In this document: positions 1 through 11,955 of the stretch, piece by piece
Position numbering within the stretch: the first letter of the stretch is position 1
Layout: every line of letters starts with the position of its first letter
Assembly (NCBI GenBank): GCA_025175895.1
Contig: CM046004.1
Span: 20,323,011-20,387,010 of the forward strand
Source of the DNA: Wurfbainia villosa
Lineage: Eukaryota > Streptophyta > Magnoliopsida > Zingiberales > Zingiberaceae
Length of the DNA: 64,000 bases
Direction: 5' to 3'
The notes under the pieces: model-generated
The model's database searches: none
Told to the model about the DNA's origin: nothing
Seen by the model: the letters and a program-made list of their open reading frames with translations, nothing else
Made by a program: the position numbers and the translations under genes

Positions 1-732
1 TAGGTTTTTGATCATTCTAGTATCAAGTTAGCTACCTAGTTTTGCATCCAATTGTTTCAAAACATGAATACATGTATTTTAGGGTAAGAAATTGTTTTGA
101 AAACATATGAAATATCCAACCATGATCTTTGGGCAATATGTCTATGAATTAAACATAAGCCTTCCCCATGATTGGTCTATTATGCTATTTTGATACTTTA
201 AATGACCATCTAAATGCCATAGGCATTAGTGGACATTTGTATCATCCTAACATCTCACCCATGCTAAGTTTGCAATCAAGTTAGCCTATAGTGAGTGTGA
301 GATGCATCTTAGGGGGTATTTGTATATACTTAACCCATATATTCATGCAATTCTATCATGGTTAAGTATCAACCTAACATTCTACATGATCATAATGACA
401 TATATCAATCAATTCAACATTATGATCATGAAACTCATGTTTTCATCAAATTATAGTCATGCATTAGGTATTATACGATGATAATAAATAAAGTATCACC
501 TAAAGCATGATTTAAACCTATTTCTCATGATGATGTGCCCAATATCAAAATCATAAACCATGATTACACATATGCATAGAAATTACGTTAATCATCATGA
601 TTTAAGCATTATTACCTTTTTATGGGCACGTTATCATCACCCAACACTATCTAAAAATGTTGTCCCGTCATCCTAAGTCAACCAAAATATGATATAGGTC
701 AAGTTCATATGGTTGACTACCCTAGGGGTTTT
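1..732 (-). other. 3' noncoding internal region of N1 copy A1
   Basis: This AT-rich stretch lies downstream of the A1 gag stop on the minus strand. It aligns closely with 27500-28246 in N1 copy A2, sharing blocks such as the ATGATCAT-rich segment and the motif around 640-660 and 28140-28160. No reading frame of note is present. The protease-to-RNase H region expected in an autonomous Copia element is absent here and in A2. The 3' LTR of A1 lies left of the window. Confidence 0.75.
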
Positions 733-2479
733 CTAACCCTTAAGGATGGATTTTGGAACCCAAAATAGATTTTTACCTATGGGGTTCACTAGAAATTCCT
801 TGGGGATCCATTTCTTAGCTATTACTTTGTTTTTGTCTTGTCCCCTAGCTATTAGGCATCTATAGGCCTTCTCATTTTTCTTCTCTTTATATCCTAGGCC
901 TTTCTTGTTAAAACTTGCCCTTTGGCTCCCTATGATCATATTCAAGGTGTTGGAGCCAATTGTGAATTTTCCTAGGGCTTTGGTTAAATAATCTACCTTT
1001 TCCCTTAATGCCCTATTTTCTTCTATGCATGCATCACTAACATCTAAAGGCACATAATTATCATGTGAGCATGCATCATCATGGCAAGAAGAAGTATCAT
1101 TATTATTTAAGCATGCATTTTCTAGCTTATTTTCTAATGCCTTAATTTGATCTAGCATGCATTTATTTTTCTTCTTTGCTCTAAACAAATCCCTAGTTAA
1201 ACTAGAAATCATAGAAACTATTTTACTAGGAGAGAGATTGGTTACCATAGTTTCCATGTCCTCTTCTTCTTCTTCGGATGATGAGGAGGATGATGATGTG
1301 GAGGAGGCTCCCCCTTCACTTGAGCTCTCTCCTCTTGTGCTTGATCCTTCATTTTCGGAGGAGGAGCAATCCAAATCGTCAAAGGCCATCAAGGCCAAAT
1401 TGGCGACAGGCATTCTCCTCATCCGATGATGAGGAGGAGGATGAGGAAGGATCATCCCATGTCTTGGCCTTGAATGCTTTGGCCTTCCCTTTTCCTTTTG
1501 CCTTCTTCTCCTCTTCCTTCTTTTTCTTGCTCCCCTTTTTCTTCTTCTTTTCTTCTTTCTTTTTCCTCTCTTCCTTGCTTTTGTTTAGGAGAGGACAATT
1601 GTCCCTTATGTGTCCCTCTCCTTGGCAATTGTAGCATATCACCTTCCCCCTTGGTCTTCTCATCCTATCATTAGATTTATCAAATCTAAAATTCTTAAAT
1701 GCACGTCTTACCCTCCTTACCATATAGGCTTCTTCGGTGCTATCCATGGAGGAGGAGGAGGCTTCATCATCGGAGGAGGAGGGGACTTCCATCTTCTTCT
1801 TCCCCTTGTTTGCCAACAATGCTACTCCTCTTGAGGGTTGAATTCTTGGCTCTTCTTGAATTCCTTCAAGCCTCGTTTCGTGGAGCTCCATTGTCGAGAA
1901 GAACTCCTCCAAGGTACTTACTTCCAAGTTCTTGGACATATAGAAGGAGTCCACCATGGAACTCCACTTTGAGGACCGGGGAAAGGCATCTATAGCCTTC
2001 ATGAGCATGTACCGGTTCGATAGCTTCTCACCTACACTTGTTAGCCCAATTAAAATTTCTTTAAACCTAGAGTGTAGTGAGGTTACCTTTTCTCCCTTTT
2101 CTAGTTTTATATTGGATAGTTGGGAGCGGAGGAGGTCTCTTCTTGCAAGCTTGGCCTCCGAGGTGCCTTCATGAAGCTCTACAAGCTTCTCCCACATCTC
2201 TTTGGCGCTAGTGCATTCTCCGATCCGGTTGATCTCTTGTTGAGGGAGCACATTGAGAAGATGATGTTTTGCCTTTGAGTTTGCAAGGTGCTCCTCTCGT
2301 TGCTTCTTATTCCACCTTGACTTCTCTATTGGCTCACCCCTTTCATCCCTAGGCAACTCGAAACCATTTTCCATTATAAGCATAATATCGAAATCGGTTT
2401 CGAAGAATACCTCCATTCTCCTTTTCCACCAAGAGAATTCGCCGTCGAACTTCGGTGGGTGGATGTTGGAGCCGGCCAT
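733..2479 (-). pseudogene. gag-only ORF of N1 copy A1, SIRE-like Gag, one frameshift
   Basis: Gag-type structural protein of a Copia-like retrotransposon, expected to form the particle that packages element RNA. I take the ATG at 2479 (MAGSNIHPPKFDG), because sequence upstream of it overlaps the primer-binding site. Order of parts: an N-terminal segment with FDGEFSWWKRRMEVFF (DUF4219-like), a UBN2-like helical region, a CCHC zinc knuckle CYNCQGEGHIRDNC near residue 290, a very Lys/Glu-rich tract, Ser/Glu-rich acidic tracts, then KFTIGSNTLNMIIGSQR and GLGYKEK, and a terminal WVPKSILKG. KFTxGSxxLNMxxGSQR and WVPK are typical of SIRE-lineage Copia Gag. Compared with A2 and A3, two nucleotides are missing near 1410, which shifts the frame. 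No pol follows the stop. Confidence 0.85.
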
Positions 2480-2528
2480 TTTTGATGTAGGGCTTGTTGC
2501 GGCGGTTAGTCCGGTGACAAGCAACCTC

Positions 2529-2541
2529 GGCTCTGATACCA
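2529..2541 (-). promoter_or_regulatory. tRNA-iMet primer-binding site of N1 copy A1
   Basis: On the minus strand this reads TGGTATCAGAGCC, the standard plant Copia primer-binding site complementary to the 3' end of initiator tRNA-Met. It lies two bases inside the LTR boundary, so it fixes A1's orientation and its 5' LTR. Confidence 0.9.
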
Positions 2542-2543
2542 CT

Positions 2544-3615
2544 TGTAAGAGATCGGATGGCCGGCTAGAGGGGGGTGAATAGCCCTCGTTCGTTGGTTAT
2601 CGGAATTTGCTCGTCTACAATTAGATTAGCGCAAGCGGAATATACAAATACAAAGCAAAAGACAAGCAAGATATAAGTGAGCAATACAAACACCGAGATA
2701 TAACGTGGTTCACGGCTACGCCGCTAATCCACGGTCCGATTCGTCCACGGTGAATAACTCCGCCAAAACCAATCACTATCGGTCTCTCCTTTGCACAAAG
2801 CTAGGTGGAGGTAACCTTTACAACCAAGATCACTCTTCTTACAATAGGATTGAAGTAAAGACAAGTAAGAAGAGTTTAGAGCTTGTGGGGCACTAGGAAG
2901 ATTGTTTGGAACTTAAGCATTAGCCTCTTAAAGGCTCACACCCTCTCTTTTTATAGAGAGGGCTCCGATCGGCTGGCCGATCGGTCATCGGCTCGATCCC
3001 GCTCGGCTCGAACACGGTCTGGCCAAAAACCCTATTGACGATCATTGCGCCTTGCCGATCGAATCTCGGCGATCGGCGCCGCAGCGTATGGCGATCGGCT
3101 CGATCACGGCCGATCAATCGCCGGGCCAGATACGGGCCGACACTGATTGAGCGAATGATCGCCATTCCATGGCGGTCGACTAGTGCTCGAAAACCCCTCC
3201 GACACTTGGCCAAATGGGCCAAGTTTCACCTAAGAGCTACCCTCCCGGGTTACAATCGCCACTCTCATTTCTGAGTCCTTCGCCCGGTTCTTCGCTTCGC
3301 CACGTCCTCGGCAAAGATCAGCGCACGGCTCTGCAATGCTCCTTCGCGTCTCTTGCCTCGAAGTCTACTTCCTCCGGCTTCACTCCAAGCTTCTCGTCCG
3401 GCGGTCCCTCGGATGCTCCAAGCGCACGGCTTTCGCAAAGCTATCCTTCACCGACTCAAGGCACGAGTCATGAGATGTGAAACTCGCCATGGCTCCATGT
3501 GCGAATTACTAAGTCCTGCACGACTTCAACGCACATATCAAATAAACATAACACACTAACTTAAACCCTTTGCCACACCATCAAAACCATATCACGGCAA
3601 GAGATTGCCCTAACA
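2544..3615 (-). repeat. 5' LTR of N1 copy A1
   Basis: The plus-strand sequence starts TGTAAGAGATCGG and ends CCCTAACA, so the LTR in its own orientation has TG...CA ends. It matches the N1 LTRs at 25807-27015, 43452-44649 and 61436-62677 over its length and includes the block ending in a TATA-type element. In the segment that should hold CAGTCGACTG palindromes (2941-3190), the sequence instead reads repeatedly as CGATCGG or CGGCTCG. It is about 170 bp shorter than the A3 LTR. The next bases, AAATG, are a candidate target-site duplication inside A4. Confidence 0.88.
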
Positions 3616-4380
3616 AAATGTAAGTAGCTCATTAGGTGAACTTGGCCGAATGGCTAAGTATTGGATGAGATTTCCCGACATCAGTCGACTGCCATAAAAT
3701 GACAATGATCGCCCGAGTTGAACAGGTTTGACTAGTGTTTGATCGATGGGTTTTGGTCCAAAGAATTGATCGCCATGGAATGATAGCGATCGCTACCATC
3801 ATCACCGATCGCCAAAGGTGGCAATCGATGAAGGCGTCGCGGCATGTAACCGCCATAGCCGATCGATATCGACTACAGAGGCCGTTGTAGTGGCGGCAGT
3901 TGACTACCAAGGGCAGCAGTCGACTGATGGTGACCAACGAGAAGAAATCAGCCCTCTCTATAAAAAGATAGGGTGTGGGCTTTTGGATGACTAATGCTTA
4001 TATTCCAAACTATCATCCAAGTGCTCCACAAGTGTTAAACTCCTTCTTCTAACCTCTTTCACATCTATTGTAAAAGAAGGAATATTCTTGAGTTGTAAGG
4101 GTTTACCTCCACCTTGCATTGGCTAAAGGGAGAGACCAATAGTGGATTGGTTGCGGAGTGAATCACCGGGGATGAATCGGATCGTGGATTAGCGGCGAGG
4201 CCGTGAACCACGTTATATTCCCTTGTTAGCATTGTTTTATCTTTTGGTTGTTTCTTAATTGTGTTTATTAGTATATTCCGCTTGCGCTAACATGACTTGT
4301 AGACAATCAACAAACGACTACCATCATACTACGATTGAAGGCTATTCACCCCCCTCTAGCCAGCCAACCTCGATCCTACA
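3616..4380 (+). repeat. Truncated N1-family LTR (A4), plus orientation
   Basis: From ATGTAAGTAGCTC onward this matches the A3 LTR from about 61810 to its 3' end, including the TATA block, the GGTGAATCACC region and the terminal CACCCCCCTCTAG motif, ending CGATCCTACA at 4380. The 5' part is missing because A1 sits directly beside it in the opposite orientation. AAATG occurs in intact LTRs at the same point, so A1 most likely inserted into this LTR. Solo LTR or remnant of a full element cannot be decided from the window. Confidence 0.82.
3959..3966 (+). promoter_or_regulatory. TATA box of the A4 LTR
   Basis: TATAAAAA lies in CCCTCTC-TATAAAAA-GATAGGG, the same position as in the A3 LTR. The surrounding inverted repeat has one mismatch relative to A3. 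Confidence 0.6.
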
Positions 4381-4385
4381 GGTAG

Positions 4386-5871
4386 TGCATATCTCAATTA
4401 GTGGTACAACATACTAGGGGAGAATTTGAGGTTAAAGATGATAGGTGTAGGAGTTATTGTGAGTTAGTAGATTAAGCCAAGGGGGATTTCTCAGAAGTAT
4501 TGATAAAAAGATCACTCGAGCAGAAAATCAGAAAGCTAATGAATTGGCTCAATTGGCTAACTCTTTGGGGAATTGGAGTACTCGTGAAGTGATTGTACAA
4601 ATTGAATTATTACCTCAAGGAGAAAGGTCGGGAGAATTGATAGAGGATGATTGGAGAAGAGAGTTGGTCTCATTTTTTCAAGATAAGAGGATGCCAAGTG
4701 ACCCTATGAGAGATCATCAATTTAAGCAGCAGGTAGTGCATTTTTGTATGATAAAGGGAATTCTGTACAAAAGAGCTTATGTCGGACCTTTGTTACTCTG
4801 TTGGGAAAAACATAAGCAAGTTATATTCTGAAAGAAGTGCATGAAGGAGCTTATGGGAGTCATATAGGAGGTTGTTTATTAGCTCAGAAGGTGTTATTAG
4901 TAGGATATTTTTGACCTACTTTAATGAAGGATTCTATACAGTTGGTGCAGCAGTGTGAAAGTTATTAGAAGCATCATAATTGGCAACATCAACTGTCCGA
5001 GTATATGAAATCAATTGTATCAGCCTATCCTTTTGACCAATGGGGTATGGATATAGTAGGACCATTTCTGGTTGGGACAGGTCAAAATAAATTCTGGTAT
5101 TGATTATTTTCTAAGTGGGTAGAAGCTGAACCTTTAGCTCGTATTACTGAGCAAATGATATTAAAGTTTCTATGGCAGAATATTGTATGTCATTTTCGTA
5201 TTCCTAGAAGATTGATATCAGATAATGGGCGATAGTTTCAGGGTAAGAAATTGGCAAAATGGTATCAGGATTATAAAATTGAGCAAGTGTTTACATCAGT
5301 AGCTTATCTTCAAAGTAATAGGCAGGTTGCGGCCACTAATAGAGAATTAGTACATGGATTAAAGACTATGTTGGAGCATGTAGGAGGTAGTTGGGTGGAA
5401 GAGTTACCTAGTATACTATGGTCTTTCCGAACCACTCCTAGGAGAGCTACAAGAGCAACTCCCTTTAGTATGGTATATGGCTCAGAGGTAGTGCTACCTG
5501 TAGAGATCGGGATGGAGTCTGCCCGAGTAATGACCTATATCTCGAGCGACAATAAGGTGGCTCGACACATGGAGTTAGACTTGATTCAAGAGAAGAGGGA
5601 TGTTGCTTTATATCACACTGAAAGGTATATGTCACAAGTAATAAAAGCTTATAATAAAAAGATAGTGCCTCGTGCTTTTCAAGTAGAAGACTTAGTATTA
5701 AAGAAAGTACTACTCGAAGGATGCAAAGGTAAGTTAGGACCTAAGTGGGAAGACCCCTTCCATGTGGAGAGTCGAGCGGGAATGAGAGCTTATTACTTAA
5801 AGGATGCTCAAGGAAGACTTTTAGCAAGACCATGGAATGTGTATCACTTGTGCCCTCATTTTAGTAGATAA
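4386..5871 (+). pseudogene. Tat-1 pol remnant: RNase H end and integrase
   Basis: Remains of a gypsy polyprotein. 4440-4600 shows the last part of the RNase H domain and the linker (ENQKANELAQLANSL), with a frameshift near 4500. The integrase follows: a damaged HHCC zinc finger (GAYGSHIGG, then QQCESY and a stop), catalytic core with WGMDIVGPF (first Asp) and LISDNGR (second Asp), and SNRQVAATNRELV where the family's catalytic Glu is Ala. The C-terminal part has TPFSMVYGSEVVLP, LGPKWEDPF and RPWNVYHL before the stop. Several stops fall where Trp or Gln is expected (TAG for TGG or CAG). The longest open stretch is 5251-5871. The gene is dead. Confidence 0.82.
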
Positions 5872-5972
5872 ACATTGTAAAATTTGTGTTTTTATTCTTT
5901 TAAAGTAGTACAATGTTGGCTAAGTTGCATACTGTATTTCAAGTGTTATACCGAATACAAGTTGTTACATTT

Positions 5973-8126
5973 TTAAATATTGGATGGGAAAGGAAAAGAT
6001 AACAAGTTAGGTAGAGTACGATCAATTGTATTGCCTATATCTAAAAAACTAGTGGAATGCCCAGGAGGTGGATAACCCGCTGCTTGGAATTGATTAATGC
6101 AATCTTGGAAGCCCCATTGGAGGAAGGCAAAGCCCTGATCTAAGAACATGTTGTTGATGGCAACCAAAGTCCAAAATACTTCTGGTGTAGTGCTTGTGCC
6201 TTCTTTGGATGATCTGGCTTTTAGAATGACTAAGGTATTCTGTAAGTATGTTGTTTGGAAGTAAAGGGCTGACAATTCTGCCTGGTCAGCTTGAGTTTTT
6301 ATGTAAGAAGCTTAAAGTTCTCTTTCGATTCTCTGATAAGCATGTTGTAGGGATAGCTCTCTAGCTTGACATTCTTGTAATTCTTTCTTGAGAGTGTTAG
6401 TATACTGAACCCATTGGTCATTTAAGTGAGTTATACTTGTAATGCCCTGCAAGGTTAAGGGTTAGTATCAAATAATAGTAATAAAAGAAATGGTGTACTA
6501 ACCTCGTTAATGTTAAATAAAAGAGAGTTGGGTAAGTCTCGGATTAAGGGGGAAGGAGGATTCTATGTCGTTGAGTAGGAAAGTGGAAGTCAAGGAAGGT
6601 GTTAACCTGCACAATACATAATCGAGTTAGCAATACGTAACCGAAACGGGTGGGGCATTCTTTGGAGGCCTATAGTAAGAGTGATTCTATACAAGGAAAG
6701 GAAAATAATATTAGGTATATAATACTTAGATGTATGTAGTAGTAAAAGTATTATCCAGTGTATCAGCCGACTATTGGGGATATGTTGTTTTGATTATACA
6801 CAATACAAATGTGGAAATAATAAGGCAAATTGATCATTACAAATTGTAAATACAGATAATACTTGCAGGAAAGCTGAATACTCATTCATAAAATAGGAAA
6901 AATTCATTATAGAAGGGATGGTTGTTCATTACCGATAATGTGTGATACAAATTTAGGATTCTGAGTAGGTATCCACCTCAGTGTTGAAAGCCTCAAGTGG
7001 AAATTTGTTGTAGGCTGCTCCTATGGATGTTAGGTTGATTGGGTGAGAATTTTTTTTTTCGTTAGCTACCTGCAATGCTCCTTCAAGGCCTCTCTGAAAA
7101 TATCTTCTGTACTTCTTTACTGGTTGGGCTAGGAATTTTGTTTCTCGGGATGCCCAGTGCTCGGCTTCAGTTTCTTGCAGGTTAGTTAACTCTCTGTAGA
7201 GTTGAGTAGCCTGGCGTGTTTGTTCATTGGCAACCTCTAATATTTTTTGAAAGTGCTACATCAGTACATGGAAATGGAATTGAAATTCATCTAAGCTGCC
7301 ATGTGTTTTATCCTTGATCTTGATAAAGGCATCTATCAGGTCTTCTATAGGCTGGAAACACTCACCTAATTGAAAATGCTAGTTCTTCTCTTTCTGTAGT
7401 AGTTTCTGAATTTATGACTGGGAGGAGGCTGCCTATTGTGTTAGTGATTCTGCTTGCTCTCGTAACAGCCTAATAGTGTTATCTTTGTTGGAACTCTCCC
7501 ATTTGGCCTTCTGTAAGTCTTGCCTGTATTGAGTGGAGGTTTTTTCCTTCTCTTCTAGTAGCTGGGCTCGCTCAATAAAATTTGCACTTGCAACTATAAT
7601 TCTTGCAATTTTTGTTTGTATTCAGCTTTTTCATCCCGGTTGGGAGAAGTGGAAGGATTAGTATGTAATCCTGAGGAGGTTGAAAGTTCATTAGGGCTAG
7701 TTTGAACACCCCTTTGTTGAAGTTGAGGGCGCAGGTGGTATTATAGGAAGCTAATGTGTTTCTGTGTGCGAGGTTGAAGGCTTAAATTATTGGCTTTGAA
7801 AATCAGAAAATCATTGCCCAAATGTATGGAGTTTTCGAGGTACTTTGAGAAATAAACAAAAGCAATATGAAAAGGTTTATTTACACAGTGAAGTAAATTA
7901 GTAAAAGCTGGAAGTTTACCGTCCGAAAACTTTGTTGCAACTCATGTAAAAATAATGGAACTTCAGAAGGGGTGAAAGAAGGGGTGGTATGTAGTAGAGT
8001 AAAATCTAATATGGTGAGGGGAACATAAGAAGGAATGACAGATGAAGGAGGTGCAAGAGGAGAATTCGGATTAGAAGAGGGTATGGGGTGTTCGGGAAGA
8101 AAAGAAAGGAGATGGTTGGGGTAAGT
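5973..8126 (-). pseudogene. Tat-1 antisense extra ORF, decayed, coiled-coil-rich
   Basis: Read on the minus strand, 8126 to about 5973 keeps long stretches of one protein with scattered stops and frameshifts. The first part is Pro/Ser-rich (PNHLLSFLPEHPIPSSNPN). The middle is charged and helical (ERAQLLEEKEKTSTQYRQDL and RLLREQAESLTQ near 7440-7570; VANEQTRQATQLYRELTNLQ near 7180-7240), so probably coiled coil. The end is a 100-residue open stretch at 5973-6275. It lies between pol and the missing 3' LTR on the opposite strand, where some Tat elements carry an additional antisense ORF. Its function is unknown and I assign no domain. The reading frame continues across Cop-1 at 16887-16954. Confidence 0.55.
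8122..8126. repeat. Target-site duplication of Cop-1 (left)
   Basis: TAAGT, identical to 16882-16886 on the other side of Cop-1. Confidence 0.95.
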
Positions 8127-10011
8127 TGATGGGAGGGGAAACTTCGCTTTCCACTTCAAATCGGTCGCTCGTTCATGGTGATCCCTTCTATGTCCCCGGA
8201 TAAAAAAAATTATCCTTGACAAGAGGGATTGCCCAAGCAACCTTGTCATCGTCGTGCTATTCGTTTAGAGTAGTCACTTGAACAAACTTGTTGTTCAAGC
8301 GACTAACCTCTATTCCACGAATAGCCACGGAATAGACGATATACGGATCACCGACTTTTGTGTTTATGTTCGGGGTCCAAGTATATTTAGCCACAAAACA
8401 GATTATATATCATGCATATAATTGAAAAGCAAATATAAACATGTAACAAATGAAAATAGAGAATCGATATACCTCTCGATCTTCTATTGTGTGACCTTCC
8501 TCCTTTCGGACGTCGTGTGGATGACGATCTACCAAAAGTTGAAGCTCCTAGATCACCAATCTTCCTTCCTTGCTCGTTCCGAGCAAGAGGAAGAATAGAA
8601 ACAAGACTTTTCTCCTTGCTTTAGCCAACCAACAAGCAACAAGCAAGTTGCTTGCCGCCGGCCAACAAGGAGAAGGGAGAAGAGATGATTGTCGGCCAAG
8701 AGCTTCAAGGGAGGACCCTAAGCCTTGGTTCCACCGGCCAAGGAGAAGGAGAAGAGCTTCTATGGATGCCAACCAAGGTGAGGAAGGTGCTGTATGGACG
8801 CCGACCACCAAAGAAGAAGAAGGAGATAAGGAAAAAATTTCCTTAATAGGTGTCGCCAACTCCAAACCCTAGCCTCCAAGCCTTGCCGCCCAAAACCCTA
8901 ATCCTATCTCTAATTGGATTCTTAGTTGCCGCCCACCCCATGCCCTCCTTTTATAGAGTTAGGGATAAGCCTTGTTTTAATCACCACCTTTGGTTCTAGG
9001 GATTTAATCTCAACTATCGGATCTAGAGATTTAATCTCAACCATCGGATCTAGAGATTTAATCTCTACCTTTGGATCTAGAGTTTTGTTTCTATCTATTG
9101 GATCTAAGCTTCATGAGGTATTAATAGGCTATAATAGGGACCATGAGGAGGAGTTGGATCTTGGCCACCCAATGGATCAAGCCCACATAAAGTCCGATCC
9201 ATTAATGATAATCCAATCCACTAAAGGATTATCATTGATCTACCTCACCAACCCCCATAAGTTAATATGGGCTCCATATATTATATGTACATTTTCTCTC
9301 CGTGTTTAAGATCTCGAATGTATGTCGATTAATTAATTTACTGATCATTAATTAATCAACATCTAACTCCATGAGTAATACCACTCAACCTTTTCATCAT
9401 GCCGGACCAAGTCCACCTTCAGGGTTTACATGATGAACCTTATGAGCTCCTCAAGGGGACATCATCATCCTAATATATAGGACACGATTTCCTCCTATAA
9501 TCAATGGCACACCATATAAATAATATCATTTCCCAACTTACCGAGCCTATCGATTTAATCTATAAATCTCTCCCATTGGTAAATCAAAGAGATGAATACT
9601 AAGTATATGTGCCCGTTATTATATCGAGATTAAGAGTATGTACAATATAATATCTGAGGTCTGATTTGATTATGTAGTCAGCAATAAATCGAATCACCTC
9701 TAAGTCGGTCCAGCTCAATACACACAAAGTGTACTAGTGTGATTTTATGGTCAAGACAAACCAATACCAAATCACACTACAACCATACCAATGGTTTGTC
9801 CAAAGCCATCTCGGTTGTGAGCCTATACTTATACTTTACAAGGAGTCGATAACATGATCTATCGTGTGATACCACACACCATGTTATCTACAATGTAATG
9901 TATTAGACAATATGCATAACCATAAAAATATGCAAACAATGATCATGTGATTCTTATTTCAAAATAAAGATGTTCATACAAAAGATAGATTTTTCAGTAT
10001 ACATCCCAACA
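8127..10011 (-). repeat. 3' LTR of Cop-1
   Basis: In element orientation it starts TGTTGGGATG and ends CCCATCA, and it matches 15024-16881. It is 1,885 bp, exactly 27 bp longer than its partner, because it holds one more unit of the short repeat near 9018-9071. Confidence 0.95.
8991..9080. repeat. 27-bp tandem repeat in the Cop-1 3' LTR
   Basis: Units of the form CGGATCTAGAGATTTAATCT plus CAACCAT run head to tail from 9018. The 5' LTR near 15895-15950 has one unit fewer, which accounts exactly for the length difference between the two LTRs. Confidence 0.85.
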
Positions 10012-10022
10012 ATCTCCCACTT
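10012..10022 (-). promoter_or_regulatory. Polypurine tract of Cop-1
   Basis: AAGTGGGAGAT on the minus strand directly precedes the 3' LTR start TGTTGGGATG. This is the usual primer for plus-strand DNA synthesis in plant Copia elements. Confidence 0.85.
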
Positions 10023-10044
10023 ATACTAAAAGACTATGCTGTCC

Positions 10045-11948
10045 TCAAACTGCCATACATCTGATCCCCATTCCCTCCACATGCCTATCAAAAGCTCTCG
10101 CCGGAAGGGCCTTAGTGAAAGGATTTTCCAGGTTATCCTCCGATGCAATCTTGGCCACAACAACTTCTCCTCTCTTTATGATTTCTCGTATCAGGTCGTA
10201 CTTGCCCTCTATGTGTTTACTAGCCTTATGGGCTCGTGGTTCCTTCGAGTTTGCAACTGCACTACTATTATCACAATAAATTGTGATAGTTTTGGGCAAA
10301 CCAGAAATCACATCCAAGTCCATCAGGAAGTTCTTGAGCCACACAACTTCTTTGGCCGCCTCAGAGGCTGCCACATACTCAGCTTCCATGGTTCGCCACG
10401 CATTTCTGCTTGACACTCCTCCATACAATGGCTACACCTCCCAAAGTAAACACAAAACTTGAGGTAGACTTACTGTTATCCCTATCTGATTGGAAGTCGG
10501 AATCCGTGTAATCCACAGGGAGTAATTGGTCTGCCTGGTAAACTAGCATATAATGCCTAGTCCTTCTCAGGTACTTCAATATATGCTTTACCGCAGTCCA
10601 ATGTCCCTATTCTGGATTACTCTGATATCTACTGACCATGCCCAAGGCAAAGTAGATATCTGATCTCGTATATAGCATTGCATACATGAGGCTTCCTACT
10701 GCCGAAGCATAAGGAACCGCCTTCATCTCCTCTATCTCCTCTATCTTCTCAGATGTTCTAGGACACATCTTCTTAGATAAAGGAACTCCATGCCTGAAAG
10801 GTAGAAAACTTTTCTTGGAGTTTTGCATGCTAAAACGATCCATAATCGTGTTTATGTAAGAAGCTTGGGATAAGCACAACATCCTTTTTCTGCGATCCCT
10901 TATAACCTTGATCCCAAGGATGTGTCCCACTTCTCCCAAGTCCTTCAAATCAAACTGTTTGGACAATCATACCCTTACATCCGATAACACCTTGATATTG
11001 TTGCCAATCAATAAAATATCATCTACGTATAGTATAAGAAATACCACTACGTTTCTGTCACATCTCTTGTATACACAAGACTCATCCGGACTTTGAATAA
11101 ATCCATAAGACTGGATTACTTTATCAAATCGGATGTTCCAAGACCTTGAAGCTTGCTTCAATCCATAAATGGACCGATTAAGCTTACATACAAGATGCTC
11201 TTTGCCCTTCGCAATGAATCCCTCTGGTTGCTTCATATAGATGTTTTCCTCAAGACTTCCATTAAGGAAAGCTGTCTTGACATCCATCTGCCACACCTCA
11301 TAATCCATATGAGCTGCAATGCATAAGAGAATCTGGATAGACTTAAGCATGGCTACCGGCATAAAGGTCTCCTCATAATCGATACCCTCTTTCTGAGTAT
11401 ACCCCTTCGCAACAAGCCTCGCTTTGAAGGTCTCAACCTTCCCATCTATTCCTCTCTTTCTTTTGTAGATCCACTTGCATCCAATGGTTTTTACACCATC
11501 GGGTGGTTCCACTAGCTCCCAGACCTGATTTGAATCCATAGATTCAATCTCAGTATTCATTGCACTTTGCCAAGATGCTGCATCTTTATCTTGGATTGCC
11601 TCGTCATATGTCCAGGGATCAGGTTCATGTTCACCAGGGACCAAATCAGAAGATTCTTCCAAGAACATGAATCTATCAGGTTGTCTCACAACCCTCCCAC
11701 TACGATGAGGTATCACTTGTGTATCCTGTGATACGGTCACGATGACTTATGGTATATCCTCTTTTGCTTGGTGAGTACAGGAAGAGTGACTTCCCTTTTA
11801 TTTCCTCGAGAACAATCTTACTCTTGGGCTTGTGGTTCATCACATAGTATTCCTCTAGAAATCTGGCGTTAATGCTAACGATCAACATCTGATCTCTAGG
11901 ACTATAAAACAAACCACCCTTAGTTCCTCTAGGATAGCCAGCGAACAT
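10045..11948 (-). pseudogene. Cop-1 pol, reverse transcriptase and RNase H part
   Basis: Copia reverse transcriptase and RNase H, which would copy the element RNA into DNA. 11740-10967 is one open stretch with IGCKWIYKRKR, VKTAFLNGSLEENIYM, SIYGLKQASRSW and the catalytic YVDDILLIG. A stop near 10967 separates it from FDLKDLGEVGHILGI (10966-10607). RNase H follows in two frames: DYTDSDFQSDRD (10579-10379), then MEAEYVAASEAAKEVVWL, YCDNSSAVANSK and HIEGKYDLIRE (10428-10045). A frameshift lies near 11700-11760 between the integrase tail and the reverse transcriptase, and another near 10400. No function expected. Confidence 0.92.
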
Positions 11949-11955
11949 GCGTACT

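Noticed and set aside
1278..1634. Phe/Ser-rich plus-strand ORFs opposite N1 gag (also near 28671 and 63585)
   Set aside because: They are antisense shadows of the Lys/Glu-rich tract of gag; no independent signal.
2920..3222. Arg-rich ORFs in the A1 LTR
   Set aside because: They lie in the region where palindromes are altered to CGATCG-like sequence; sister LTRs do not keep the frame.
5973..8126. Antisense ORF of Tat-1 considered as an envelope-like gene
   Set aside because: It is on the opposite strand to pol, has no signal peptide or membrane segment that I can see, and is rich in charged helices.
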